Shown: positions 1 to 8,993 of the stretch, piece after piece
Position numbering within the stretch: position 1 is the stretch's first letter
How the letters are laid out: each line of letters opens with the position of its first letter
Translations under genes and position numbers: made by a program
Assembly (NCBI RefSeq): GCF_030323865.1
Contig: NZ_CP066362.1
Span: 1,302,001 to 1,366,000 of the forward strand
Length of the DNA: 64,000 bases
Direction: 5' to 3'
DNA from: Pseudarthrobacter defluvii
Lineage (GTDB): Bacteria > Actinomycetota > Actinomycetes > Actinomycetales > Micrococcaceae
The notes under the pieces: generated by a model
What the model was told of the DNA's origin: nothing
The model's input: the letters and a program-made list of their open reading frames with translations, nothing else
Databases searched by the model: none

Positions 1-187
<187 letters not shown>

Positions 188-210
188 CGCAGAATACGAG
201 AGTTGACACC

Positions 211-660
211 ATGAGCCTTGACCAGCTGTACCAGCAGATCATCCTGGACCATTCAAAGGCCCGCCACGGCAGCGGGCTCGCCGCCACCGACGCACCGCAG
301 GGGAGCTCCACCGGCCAGTCACACCAGCTCAACCCTGTGTGTGGGGACGAAGTGACCCTCCGGCTTGCCGTCCAGGACGGCAAGGTGGCCCAGGTGGCCT
401 GGGACGGGGCTGGCTGCTCCATCTCCATGGCCTCCGCATCGGTCCTCACCGACCTCGCCGAGGGGATGACCATTGCCGAACTGCATGAGGTCATCGACAG
501 CTTCCGGGAGGTGCTGCGGTCGCGGGGCAAGGTCCATGCCGATCCTGAGCTGCTGGGGGACGCGGCAGCGTTCGAAGGAGTGGCCCGCTACGCCGCCCGG
601 GTCAAGTGCGCCATGATTTCCTGGGTCGCCGCCGAGGACGCGCTCAACCAGGCAGCCTAA
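211..660 (+). CDS. sufU: SufU Fe-S assembly sulfur-transfer protein
   Basis: A 149-residue protein of normal SufU length. The zinc-binding residues of the family are visible: Cys44 and Asp46 in NPVCGD, Cys69 in GAGCSIS and Cys133 in RVKCAMISW. SufU accepts persulfide from SufS through ligand exchange at the zinc and relays it to the SufBCD scaffold. The extra loop between the second and third cysteines distinguishes SufU from IscU. The gene follows sufS directly and is followed by a strong hairpin terminator at 672-740, so it is probably the last gene of its suf operon. Confidence 0.93.
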   Translation: MSLDQLYQQIILDHSKARHGSGLAATDAPQGSSTGQSHQLNPVCGDEVTLRLAVQDGKVAQVAWDGAGCSISMASASVLTDLAEGMTIAELHEVIDSFREVLRSRGKVHADPELLGDAAAFEGVARYAARVKCAMISWVAAEDALNQAA

Positions 661-671
661 GCAGGACAGTG

Positions 672-740
672 AACAGCCCGGGTCTTCCCTCAGAAGTGGG
701 GAAGGCCCGGGCCTCAGAAGTGGGGAAGGCCCGGGCTGTT
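672..740. terminator. Hairpin terminator downstream of sufU
   Basis: The left arm at 672-688 (AACAGCCCGGGTCTTCC) pairs with the right arm at 724-740, with only one G-T wobble. The right side has been duplicated (see the 24-base tandem repeat at 689-736), so the left arm could pair with either copy. It lies between convergent genes (sufU on plus, the SCO4848-family gene on minus) and is probably bidirectional. Confidence 0.75.
689..736. repeat. 24-base tandem repeat, two copies, inside a terminator
   Basis: Positions 689-712 and 713-736 are identical 24-base units. Each ends in GGAAGGCCCGGGC, the right arm of the sufU terminator. This looks like a slippage duplication that gives one left arm two alternative right arms. 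Confidence 0.85.
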
Positions 741-760
741 TCGTGTGTAAAACGCCTCGT

Positions 761-982
761 TCAGCCCAGCAGGCCGAGGACCCCGATCACTGCCGTGGCG
801 AGCCCCAGCACCACGGAGATGCTCACCAGCACCACATGGACGGTCAGGAACTTCGTTGCCTTGCCGGCGGCGTCGCGGGCCCGCGGATCCTTCATGACGC
901 GGCGCAGGAACTGCGGCCAGACCACCAGCGACCAAACGCCGGCGACAATGAGGACAAGCGCGGCAAAGACGGGAAGCTGCAT
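761..982 (-). CDS. SCO4848-family small membrane protein
   Basis: A 73-residue protein with two hydrophobic segments (about residues 3-22 and 48-71) joined by a basic, cytoplasm-like loop containing VVWPQFLRRVMKDPRAR, the part by which I recognise the actinobacterial SCO4848 family. No biochemical role is known for the family. It begins 3 bases after the stop of the DUF2505 gene on the same strand, so the two are probably translated from one message; this pairing also occurs in relatives, as far as I recall. Confidence 0.7.
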   Translation of the reverse strand: MQLPVFAALVLIVAGVWSLVVWPQFLRRVMKDPRARDAAGKATKFLTVHVVLVSISVVLGLATAVIGVLGLLG

Positions 983-985
983 GGG

Positions 986-1483
986 CTAGTGGCTTTCCAG
1001 CCAAGCCTGGGCCTGTGCGGCCTGCAGGTTCAGTGCTTTGGCCACCATCGGCTCGGCGGCGTCGGCGATCTTGCCGCCGAGGAACGGTACGGAGGACTTC
1101 ACCGCACCCTCAAGCTCCACGCGGGTTCCGCCGGCGTCGGCCACCAGCCGCTGGACGGCGGTAACATCCACCGGGGCACCGGCGATCTTCAGCGAGATGT
1201 TGCTCTGGCGCGAGCCGTCCGCGGCGGGAGCTTCCCAGTTTTCCACCTGGGTCACCTTGAGGTGCTCACCAACAAACTTGCGGGCGATCTCAGGCAGCCG
1301 GGTGGTGGGAAGGGTGCGGACCGAGGTGGTGTTGAAGGCACCTGCAATGTCGCCGTCAAGGGTGAAGGACTCCAGGGTGCCGCCCACCAGCTGGCTGACG
1401 TGGCGCTGGAAATCCTCGTTCACCAGCACAGCGGTAACGCTGTCAACGGAGTGCGGAAGGGTGGTGGTTGCGCTCAGCGCCAT
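986..1483 (-). CDS. DUF2505 family protein
   Basis: A 165-residue protein that begins MALSATTTLPHSVDSV and matches my memory of DUF2505, an actinobacterial family with a START/polyketide-cyclase-like fold (N-terminal strand, then a VNEDFQRHV helix, amphipathic C-terminal helix). The open frame extends upstream, but the ATG at 1483 is preceded by a clear AGGAGG, so I chose it. The function is unknown; a small hydrophobic-ligand pocket is inferred from the fold. It is followed immediately by the SCO4848-family gene. Confidence 0.75.
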   Translation of the reverse strand: MALSATTTLPHSVDSVTAVLVNEDFQRHVSQLVGGTLESFTLDGDIAGAFNTTSVRTLPTTRLPEIARKFVGEHLKVTQVENWEAPAADGSRQSNISLKIAGAPVDVTAVQRLVADAGGTRVELEGAVKSSVPFLGGKIADAAEPMVAKALNLQAAQAQAWLESH

Positions 1484-1527
1484 GGGTCCTCCTGGGACGT
1501 GGGGAAAGGATTTACGCCTCCAACATC

Positions 1528-3033
1528 CTACGGGGTCACCCCGGCGCGGTCCGCATCGGCCAATTTCCGGGCCTCCGCCGTGATGTTCCGTGCCATCGCC
1601 GGGAAGATCAGGCTGTGAAAGGGAAGCACGGCCAGCCAGTAGAGCCGTCCGCTCAAGCCTTTGGGAAAGAAAATGGCGCGCTGCCGGTAGCGGCTGCCGC
1701 CGCCGTCGGGCTCCACGGAAAGCTCCAGCCACGCCCGTCCCGGCGCCCGCATCTCAGCCCGCAGCCGCAGCAGCCTGCCGCGCTCGATCCGCTCTACCCG
1801 CCACCAGTCCACCACTTCTCCGGCGGCCAGCATATGCGGATGCCGGCGGCCCCGCAGCAGCCCCGCGCCGCCGGTCAGCTTGTCCAGCCAGCCCCGGACC
1901 TGCCAGGCCAGGGGCAGGGAATACCAGCCGTTGCGCCCACCGATGCCCTCGATAATGGTCCAGACATGGGCCGGGTCCACTTCCCCGTGGAAGGTCCGCT
2001 CGTCGATGTACACCTTGTGCCCTGCCCACTCGGGGTCGCTGGGAAGGGGATCGGAGTCCGCGCCGGCGCTGGCCCACGTGGTCTCCACTTGGCCGTCCCG
2101 CTCCTTGCCCAGCGCCAGGGCCACCGCCGTCCGGTACGGGGTCAGGCCGCCGTCGGGCTGGGGAATGTACTGGTCGATGTCGTGCTCGTTGGACACCGCA
2201 TCATGCTGCAGCGACTGCACCAGGGGCACCGCCATGGACCACGGGATGGGGGTGGTCAGGGCCACCCAGATGCCTGCCAGCTTGGGCGCGGGGATGGGCA
2301 GCGCCAGCACCACCCGGTAGGGCAGGCCTGCTTCCGCAGAGTATTCCTGCATCATCCTGGCGTAGGTCAGCACCTGCCGGCAGCCGATGTCGAAAGTCCG
2401 GTTGATCGGGCCCTCAAGGGCGGCAGCGCCCACAAGGTAATACAGCACGTCCCGCACGGCGATGGCTTCGATCCTGTTCCGCACCCAGCTGGGCGCCGGC
2501 ATCAGCGGCAGCGTTTCGGAGAGGTGGCGGATCATCTCGAAGGAGGCCGAGCCCGACCCGATCACCACGCCGGCCTGGAACACGACGGCGTCCACCGGGC
2601 TGTCCAGGAATACCTTGCCCACGGTTTCCCGCGACCGCATATGGGTGGAAAGCTCAACGCCCTGGGGGTGCAGCCCGCCCAAGTAGACGATCCGGCTTAC
2701 GCCGGCGGCGGCCGCGGCGTCCGCCGCAGTGGTGGCCATCGCCTTTTCCTTCGCCTCGAATCCCGCCCCCGCGGCCATGGAGTGCACCAGGTAATAGAAG
2801 ACGTCGACGCCGGCCAGCGCTTCACGGAGGGCGTCGCCGTCGTCGAGGCTGCTTTCCACGACGTCCACTTTGTCGCGCCACGGCACACCGGCGATCTTGT
2901 CAGGGGAGCGGACCAGCACCTTCACCTGGTGGCCTGCCTCCAGCAGCCTGGGCACCAGCCGCCCGCCGATGTAGCCGGTGGCACCGGTGACAAGGACGGT
3001 CCTGGGTGTTGGTTTGGCACTCATTGCGGTCAT
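1528..3033 (-). CDS. NAD(P)-binding SDR-type protein with C-terminal DUF2867
   Basis: A 501-residue protein. The N-terminus is an atypical short-chain dehydrogenase/NmrA-like Rossmann domain with TGATGYIG at residues 16-23 and a YYLVHSM segment in the position of the active-site region. The C-terminal third, rich in Trp and Arg (WWRVERIERG, RAWLELSV), fits DUF2867. This YbjT/SDR-DUF2867 fusion is common in actinobacteria, but the substrate is unknown. The open frame could start at 3138; the ATG at 3033 has AGGAG eight bases upstream and is preferred. It is divergent from mfd. Confidence 0.82.
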   Translation of the reverse strand: MTAMSAKPTPRTVLVTGATGYIGGRLVPRLLEAGHQVKVLVRSPDKIAGVPWRDKVDVVESSLDDGDALREALAGVDVFYYLVHSMAAGAGFEAKEKAMATTAADAAAAAGVSRIVYLGGLHPQGVELSTHMRSRETVGKVFLDSPVDAVVFQAGVVIGSGSASFEMIRHLSETLPLMPAPSWVRNRIEAIAVRDVLYYLVGAAALEGPINRTFDIGCRQVLTYARMMQEYSAEAGLPYRVVLALPIPAPKLAGIWVALTTPIPWSMAVPLVQSLQHDAVSNEHDIDQYIPQPDGGLTPYRTAVALALGKERDGQVETTWASAGADSDPLPSDPEWAGHKVYIDERTFHGEVDPAHVWTIIEGIGGRNGWYSLPLAWQVRGWLDKLTGGAGLLRGRRHPHMLAAGEVVDWWRVERIERGRLLRLRAEMRAPGRAWLELSVEPDGGGSRYRQRAIFFPKGLSGRLYWLAVLPFHSLIFPAMARNITAEARKLADADRAGVTP

Positions 3034-3270
3034 GCTGGCTCCTGTTCGTCCCTTGGAATTCGCAGCGGCCGCCCTTACGGACGGCTGCGCTGCGGAAAAG
3101 GCTGCGGAAATCGCTCGACGTTGCCAGCCTAGGTCCATTCAGGGGGCAGATGGGTGCCGCGCTGCCATGTCGTTCCTGCGCGGTAGGCTGGGTATACCCG
3201 GGATTCGCAGCGAATTTCGGGTTTTCGCGTTGCCTGCTTGTCTTCGATGAACACCACAGGAGCTTCCGCC

Positions 3271-6200
3271 ATGAGTCTTCCCGGCCAGTCCGCCGCCGGC
3301 ACATCCAGCACGGGCACCTCCAGCACCACCCCTTCGCTGGATGGACTGCGCCGCGCGCTCGAGCCGGACACGACCTTCGCCCGCGTGGGCGCCGAGGCCG
3401 CCCGGGGCTTTGCCGTCCGCGGCCAGGATTACCAGATCAGCGCCCCGGCCGGCCTGCGCCCGGTGCTGCTGGCGGAGATGGCGGACGGGCTTGCCGCTGC
3501 CGCCGAGGGCGCAGAACCGGGCGTGGTGCTTGCTGTGACGGCCACCGGCCGCGAGGCCGAAGACCTGTCAGCCGCCCTGCGCGCCTACCTTCCGGCGGAC
3601 GCGGTGGCCGAGTTCCCCAGCTGGGAGACCCTCCCGCACGAGCGGCTTTCGCCCCGCTCGGACACCGTGGGCCGCCGGCTCTCCGTGCTGCGCCGGCTGG
3701 CACATCCGGAAAGTTCGACGGCGGGCCGGCTGCGCGTCGTCGTCGCTCCCGTCCGCGCCGTGGTCCAGCCCGTGGTGGCCGGGCTGGGCGACCTTGTTCC
3801 GGTTACGCTGAAGGTGGGCCAGGACGTTCCGTTCACCAACGTGGTGAAGAGCCTCGCCGACGCCGCATACGCCCGGGTGGACATGGTGACGCACCGGGGC
3901 GAGTTTGCCGTCCGCGGCGGCATCATCGACGTCTTCCCGCCCACGGAGGACCACCCCATCCGCGTCGAGTTCTTCGGCGACGAGGTGGACCAGATGCGCT
4001 GGTTCGCCGTCGCCGACCAGCGCTCGCTGTCCGCGCCCGGCGTGCACCACCCCACGGAGCTGCACGCACCGCCCTGCCGCGAAATCCTCATCACTCCTTC
4101 CGTGATGTCCCGCGCCGCCACGCTCAAGTCCCAGCTTCCGGCCGCGGCGGACATGCTCGAAAAGATCGCCGGCGGCATCGCCGTTGAAGGCATGGAGTCC
4201 CTGGCGCCGGTGCTGGTGGATGCCATGGTGCCGTTCGTGGACCAGCTGCCGGCCGATTCCATTGCCGTGGTGATCGAACCGGAAAAGGTGCGCACCCGGG
4301 CCCATGACCTCGCTGCCACCAACGAGGAGTTCCTTGAGGCGGCGTGGTCCACCGCGTCCGACGGCGGGGCGGCACCTTTGGACCTCAGCTCCCAGGCCAG
4401 TGCGGCGCTTCATTCGGCCAGCTTCCGCTCGCTGGCTGAAACCCGGTCCTCGTCCCTGGCGCACGGGGTGTCCTGGTGGTCCATCACCTCGCTGGCGCAG
4501 GATGCGGAACTGCTGCCCGAGATCGACGTGCTGAACCTGCACGCCAGGGAGCCCCGCGGCTACCAGGGCGATGTCGCCGAGATGATGGACTTCATCGGCT
4601 CGCACGTGCGCGACCAGTGGCGGATCGTGGTGGCCACCGAGGGCCCCGGCCCGGCCCAGCGCCTGGCGGAGCTGTTCCACGAAAACGACATTCCCTGCGC
4701 CCGGGTGGACAGCCTGGACCACGAACCCCAGCCGGGCATCATCGAGGTGACCACCGCCGCCGTCGGCCGCGGCTTCGTCCTGGACGGGCTCAAACTGGGC
4801 CTGCTCACCGAAGCCGACCTGCTGGGCCGCACCTCCGCCGGGTCCACCAAGGACATGCGGCGGATGCCCTCCAAACGGCGCAACGCCGTCGACCCCCTCC
4901 AGTTGGTGGCGGGGGACCATGTGGTGCACGAACAGCACGGCATCGGCCGGTTCGTGGAACTCATCCAGCGCAAGGTGGCCGGCGGCGGCGACGGCGTGCG
5001 CGAGTACCTGGTGCTGGAATACGCGCCGGCCAAGCGCGGCGCCCCCGGCGACCGGCTGTTCGTCCCCACGGACCAACTGGACCAGGTGACCCGCTACGTG
5101 GGCGGGGACACCCCGGTCCTGAGCAAGATGGGCGGCGCGGACTGGGCCAGCACCAAGTCCAAGGCGCGCAAGGCCGTCAAGGAGATCGCCGGTGAACTGA
5201 TCCGGCTGTACTCGGCCCGCATGGCTTCCCGCGGCCACGCCTTTGGCCCCGACACTCCATGGCAGCGCGAACTGGAGGAGGCGTTCCCGTACGTGGAGAC
5301 GCCGGACCAGCTGACCACCATTAACGAGGTCAAAGCGGACATGGAGCGGGAAATCCCCATGGACCGGCTGGTATCCGGCGACGTGGGCTACGGGAAGACC
5401 GAGATCGCGGTGCGGGCTGCGTTCAAGGCCGTCCAGGACGGCAAGCAGGTGGCGGTGCTGGTGCCCACCACGCTGCTGGCGCAGCAGCACTACGAAACCT
5501 TCACCGAACGGTTCTCCGGCTTCCCCCTTCGCGTGAAGCCGCTATCCCGCTTCCAGTCCGCAAAGGAGTCCAAGGAAACCGCCGAAGGGGTCAAGAGCGG
5601 CGCCGTGGACATCGTGATCGGCACCCACCGGCTGCTGTCCAAGGACTTCGAGTTCAAGGACCTCGGCTTGGTGATCGTGGACGAAGAGCAGCGGTTCGGC
5701 GTGGAGCACAAGGAGGCGCTGAAGAAGATGCGCACCAACGTGGACGTCCTGGCCATGAGCGCCACCCCGATTCCCCGCACCCTGGAGATGTCCCTGACCG
5801 GCATCCGGGAAACCTCGACGCTCGCCACCCCGCCGGAGGAACGGCACCCGGTGCTGACCTACGTGGGCCCGTACACTGACAAGCAGACCTCCGCCGCCAT
5901 CCGCCGCGAACTCATGCGCGAAGGGCAGGTGTTCCTGGTCCACAACCGGGTGTCCACCATTGAGCGGACCGCGGCGAAGATCCGCGAATTGGTCCCGGAA
6001 GCCCGGGTGGAGGTGGCGCACGGCAAGATGTCCGAGAGCCGCCTGGAGCAGATCATCGTGGACTTCTGGGAGCGGCGCTTCGACGTCCTGGTGTGCACCA
6101 CCATCATTGAGACCGGCCTGGACATCTCCAACGCCAACACGCTGATCGTGGACGGTGCGGATAAATACGGCCTGTCCCAGCTGCACCAGCTCCGCGGCCG

Positions 6201-6951
6201 TGTGGGCCGTGGCCGGGAACGTGCGTATGCGTACTTCCTGTACCCGTCGGAAAAGCCGTTGGGTGAAGTGGCACTGGAACGGCTCAAAGCCGTTGCGGCG
6301 CACAACGAACTGGGCGCCGGCATGCAGCTGGCCATGAAGGACCTGGAGATCCGTGGCGCCGGCAACCTGCTGGGCGGTGAACAGTCCGGCCACATCCAGG
6401 GGGTGGGCTTCGACCTGTACATCCGGCTTGTGGGCGAGGCCGTGGCGGATTTCCGCGGCGAGGCCGAGGAGAAGGCTGCGGAGATGAAGATCGAGCTGCC
6501 GGTCAACGCGCACCTGCCGCACGACTACGTTCCCGGCGAGCGGCTGCGCCTGGAGGCCTACCGGAAGCTCGCGGCGGCCCTCACCAACGAGGCCATCGAC
6601 GAGGTCCAGGCAGAACTGGTGGACCGCTACGGCGAACTTCCGCTGCCGGCACAGAACCTGGTGGCCGTGGCACAGTTCCGGGTGGCCGCCCGCGAAGCCG
6701 GCCTGTCCGACGTTGCGCTCCAGGGCAACTTCATCAAGTTCTCCCCGGCCACGCTGCCGGAGTCCAAGACCATGCGCCTGAACCGGATGTACCCGGGTTC
6801 GCAGACCAAGCCTGCGCTGGACGCGGTGCTCATTCCCAAGCCCAAGACGGCGCGGATCGGGGGCCGGGACCTGCAGGACGCCGAAATCCTGGAGTGGGCC
6901 AACGGCGTCATTCGGAACATCTTCTCCGACGCCCCACTGGCGGTGAGTTAG
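3271..6951 (+). CDS. mfd: Transcription-repair coupling factor Mfd
   Basis: A 1226-residue protein, about the usual length for actinobacterial Mfd. It removes RNA polymerase stalled at DNA lesions and recruits UvrA. The order seen is: UvrB-like N-terminal modules, the CarD-like RNA-polymerase-interaction segment (GDHVVHEQHGIGRF), then a RecG-like translocase with Walker A GDVGYGKTE (703-711), DEEQ box (804-807), MSATPIPRTLEMS, and the C-terminal TRCF domain. In-frame TTG (3238) and ATG (3247) codons lie upstream, but only the ATG at 3271 has a well-spaced AGGAG (3258-3262). It is followed 6 bases later by a membrane hydrolase gene. Confidence 0.96.
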   Translation: MSLPGQSAAGTSSTGTSSTTPSLDGLRRALEPDTTFARVGAEAARGFAVRGQDYQISAPAGLRPVLLAEMADGLAAAAEGAEPGVVLAVTATGREAEDLSAALRAYLPADAVAEFPSWETLPHERLSPRSDTVGRRLSVLRRLAHPESSTAGRLRVVVAPVRAVVQPVVAGLGDLVPVTLKVGQDVPFTNVVKSLADAAYARVDMVTHRGEFAVRGGIIDVFPPTEDHPIRVEFFGDEVDQMRWFAVADQRSLSAPGVHHPTELHAPPCREILITPSVMSRAATLKSQLPAAADMLEKIAGGIAVEGMESLAPVLVDAMVPFVDQLPADSIAVVIEPEKVRTRAHDLAATNEEFLEAAWSTASDGGAAPLDLSSQASAALHSASFRSLAETRSSSLAHGVSWWSITSLAQDAELLPEIDVLNLHAREPRGYQGDVAEMMDFIGSHVRDQWRIVVATEGPGPAQRLAELFHENDIPCARVDSLDHEPQPGIIEVTTAAVGRGFVLDGLKLGLLTEADLLGRTSAGSTKDMRRMPSKRRNAVDPLQLVAGDHVVHEQHGIGRFVELIQRKVAGGGDGVREYLVLEYAPAKRGAPGDRLFVPTDQLDQVTRYVGGDTPVLSKMGGADWASTKSKARKAVKEIAGELIRLYSARMASRGHAFGPDTPWQRELEEAFPYVETPDQLTTINEVKADMEREIPMDRLVSGDVGYGKTEIAVRAAFKAVQDGKQVAVLVPTTLLAQQHYETFTERFSGFPLRVKPLSRFQSAKESKETAEGVKSGAVDIVIGTHRLLSKDFEFKDLGLVIVDEEQRFGVEHKEALKKMRTNVDVLAMSATPIPRTLEMSLTGIRETSTLATPPEERHPVLTYVGPYTDKQTSAAIRRELMREGQVFLVHNRVSTIERTAAKIRELVPEARVEVAHGKMSESRLEQIIVDFWERRFDVLVCTTIIETGLDISNANTLIVDGADKYGLSQLHQLRGRVGRGRERAYAYFLYPSEKPLGEVALERLKAVAAHNELGAGMQLAMKDLEIRGAGNLLGGEQSGHIQGVGFDLYIRLVGEAVADFRGEAEEKAAEMKIELPVNAHLPHDYVPGERLRLEAYRKLAAALTNEAIDEVQAELVDRYGELPLPAQNLVAVAQFRVAAREAGLSDVALQGNFIKFSPATLPESKTMRLNRMYPGSQTKPALDAVLIPKPKTARIGGRDLQDAEILEWANGVIRNIFSDAPLAVS

Positions 6952-6957
6952 CACTTG

Positions 6958-7770
6958 ATGGGAGGACACCACGCCGCGTCGGGAGCCGCGGCGTGGGTAG
7001 CTGTTGCGTCCACCGGCCCCTACACCCTGGGCTGGTACCCGCTTGATCCCACCGGGATCCTCATCGGCGGCATGGCCACTGCCGGCACCGCCCTGGTCTG
7101 CGACTGGGACCACCGCTCAAGCACGGTGGCCCATGCGCTGCCGCCGCTGTCCAACGCGATCGCCCGCGGCATTGAAAACGCCAGCGGCGGCCACCGGCAG
7201 GGCACGCACTCCATCCTGGGCGCGGCGGCGTTCGTGTTCCTGGCCGGCCTGGCATCCCAGGTCCACATGGACACGGGCTGGGGGCGCCTATCTGTCGGCG
7301 CCGGCCTGCTGTGCATGTTCCTGATCAACATCGCGGCGAAGGCGCTGAAGCTTTTTCCCAAAAGCGGCTTCATCTCCAACTGGATCTTCGCTTTGGTCAT
7401 GGCCGGCCTGGTCACCGTCTACGCGCCGGAGCAGTGGACGTGGCTGCCCACATCGATGCTCATTGGGGTGGTGGTGCACATCGTGGGCGACCTCATCACC
7501 ACTGGGGGAGTGCCGCTGCTCTGGCCGCTGGTGGTCCGGCCGCCCAAAATGCTGCGCCGCATGCCCCTGTTGCGGAACGTGTGGCGGGCCAACGGCGCCC
7601 TGTCCGTACCCCTGCTGGGGCGGGCCGGTTCGAAGCGGGAATGGTTGGTGCTGATCCCGGTCAGCGCCTACGCGATGGTGGGCATGACCATGGCAGGCTG
7701 GGCCATCGCCCAGCACCACTGGGGCCGCGTGGCCGCTGCGGCGGGTGCCTGGATCAGGCTCTGGTTCTAG
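6958..7770 (+). CDS. YdjM-like metal-dependent membrane hydrolase
   Basis: A 270-residue integral membrane protein starting MGGHHAASGAAAW. The N-terminal histidine pair, the CDWDH motif (about 50) and the GGHRQGTHS motif (about 80) form the metal-site pattern of the DUF457/YdjM 'LexA-binding, inner membrane-associated' hydrolases, followed by several hydrophobic helices and a VVHIVGDLITTGGV segment. The substrate is unknown. The ATG at 6958 is 6 bases after the mfd stop, so it is likely co-transcribed with mfd. It is terminated by the hairpin at 7793-7823. Confidence 0.8.
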   Translation: MGGHHAASGAAAWVAVASTGPYTLGWYPLDPTGILIGGMATAGTALVCDWDHRSSTVAHALPPLSNAIARGIENASGGHRQGTHSILGAAAFVFLAGLASQVHMDTGWGRLSVGAGLLCMFLINIAAKALKLFPKSGFISNWIFALVMAGLVTVYAPEQWTWLPTSMLIGVVVHIVGDLITTGGVPLLWPLVVRPPKMLRRMPLLRNVWRANGALSVPLLGRAGSKREWLVLIPVSAYAMVGMTMAGWAIAQHHWGRVAAAAGAWIRLWF

Positions 7771-7792
7771 CAGCGGAACAGTTGATACGAAA

Positions 7793-7823
7793 ACGGACCC
7801 CGGACGATGCGTCCGGGGTCCGT
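7793..7823. terminator. Bidirectional hairpin terminator
   Basis: The arms ACGGACCCCGGAC (7793-7805) and GTCCGGGGTCCGT (7811-7823) are perfect, with a 5-base loop, and an A run precedes the stem on the plus strand. It sits between convergent genes (hydrolase on plus, small membrane protein on minus). Confidence 0.85.
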
Positions 7824-7850
7824 TGGTGTCTTAACGGCTGGGCGTGAAGC

Positions 7851-8114
7851 CTAGTGCTCGCCTGCTGAGTCGGAGCGGCCGAAGATGGTCTGCGGGAGCC
7901 AGAATGCCAGGGCGAAGAGGACCAGGCAGACGGCCATCGGCCACGGGTTGCCCAGGCTCAGGAACGACAGCGAGTAGATGGCACCGAGGAACAGGGCGAA
8001 GCAGATCACGAAGAGGATAACGCTGCCCGCGAGCTTGTTTTCGTTCTGCGGGGTACGGACATGTTCCTGGTTGGACGCCGTGTCCCGGCTGGACGGGTTG
8101 ATCTGGCTGGACAT
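7851..8114 (-). CDS. Small two-helix membrane protein, unknown function
   Basis: An 87-residue protein with a polar N-terminal 25 residues, two hydrophobic helices (about 29-50 and 56-77) separated by a short LGNPWP turn, and a charged tail. The start has a strong AGGAGG eight bases upstream. I do not recognise a named family. It lies downstream of deoC on the same strand, 53 bases from it, and ends at a shared terminator; co-transcription with deoC is possible but the strong ribosome-binding site would also suit an independent gene. Confidence 0.7.
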   Translation of the reverse strand: MSSQINPSSRDTASNQEHVRTPQNENKLAGSVILFVICFALFLGAIYSLSFLSLGNPWPMAVCLVLFALAFWLPQTIFGRSDSAGEH

Positions 8115-8167
8115 GTGTTCCTCCTCGGCCCCGCGGGGCTTGGTCTGTGGCGGTTTCCGGCTTCCGG

Positions 8168-8887
8168 TCAGTACGCGGCTGAACCCTGTTCACCCTTGAC
8201 GATGGCGATTCCGGAACTGGCACCAATTCGTGTTGCACCTGCTGTAATCATAGCCTGCGCGTCGGCGAGGGACCGTACGCCACCGGAGGCCTTGACACCC
8301 AGATCCGAGCCTACTGTCCTGCGCATCAGGGCCACGTCCTCCACGGTGGCACCGCCGCCGTTGAAGCCGGTGGAGGTTTTCACGAAGTCCGCTCCGCCCT
8401 CCACCGCCGCCTGGCAGGCCAGCACCTTCTGCTCGTCCGTCAGGAGGGCAGTTTCGATGATGACCTTCAGGATGGCCCCGCCCGCGTGCACGGTCTCGGC
8501 CACAGCAGCGACATCGTCCGTCAGGGCGCCCTTGTCGTTCGCCCGTGCGGCGGCAATGTTGATCACCATGTCCACCTCATCGGCGCCATCCAGCACCGCG
8601 CCGCGGGCTTCGAACGACTTCACGTCCGTGGGGGTTGCCCCAAGGGGGAAGCCCACCACGGAGCAGGTGAGGACGCCCGAGCCCTTGAGCGCCTTGGTGA
8701 CCGTCTTGACCCAAATCGGGTTCACGCACACGGACTTGAACTTGTACTCGGCCGCCTCTGCGCACACTTTCAGCACGTCGGCTTCCGACGCTTCGGGCTT
8801 GAGCAGCGTGTGGTCGATGTAGGAGGCGATGTCCGCGGCTCCGGCCGCCTCAGCGTTGCCTGCGTGCACGGTGGCTTCGTTGCTCAT
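8168..8887 (-). CDS. deoC: Deoxyribose-phosphate aldolase
   Basis: A 239-residue class I aldolase that cleaves 2-deoxyribose-5-phosphate into acetaldehyde and glyceraldehyde-3-phosphate in nucleoside catabolism. Catalytic residues are visible: Asp106 in EVDMVIN, the Schiff-base Lys170 in FVKTSTGF, and Lys199 in GVKASGG. The frame is open further upstream, but the ATG at 8887 has GAGAGG about seven bases before it and gives normal family length. A purine nucleoside phosphorylase gene, which could act in the same pathway, lies 9 kb away on the same strand. Confidence 0.95.
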   Translation of the reverse strand: MSNEATVHAGNAEAAGAADIASYIDHTLLKPEASEADVLKVCAEAAEYKFKSVCVNPIWVKTVTKALKGSGVLTCSVVGFPLGATPTDVKSFEARGAVLDGADEVDMVINIAAARANDKGALTDDVAAVAETVHAGGAILKVIIETALLTDEQKVLACQAAVEGGADFVKTSTGFNGGGATVEDVALMRRTVGSDLGVKASGGVRSLADAQAMITAGATRIGASSGIAIVKGEQGSAAY

Positions 8888-8993
8888 GATGGTCCTCTCG
8901 AAGGGCCGGGCGGCCGGCATTGACTCGGTTTCGGAAACCATCTTGTCACAGCGGCGCGCACCCAAAGCAGGCACCGGCACGCAGGCACCCCTG

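Noticed and set aside
1468..3132. 554-codon plus-strand frame opposite the SDR-DUF2867 gene
   Set aside because: His/Gly/Pro-rich shadow; the minus-strand product has clear Rossmann and DUF2867 features.
3568..5490. Long minus-strand open frame opposite mfd
   Set aside because: It lies wholly within mfd, has Arg/His/Gly-rich low-information sequence and no recognisable motifs; it is an antisense shadow of GC-rich coding DNA.
8128..8139. GCCCCGCGGGGC palindrome as a deoC terminator
   Set aside because: The stem has no loop and no T tract, and it overlaps the region just upstream of the next gene's ribosome-binding site; too weak to call.
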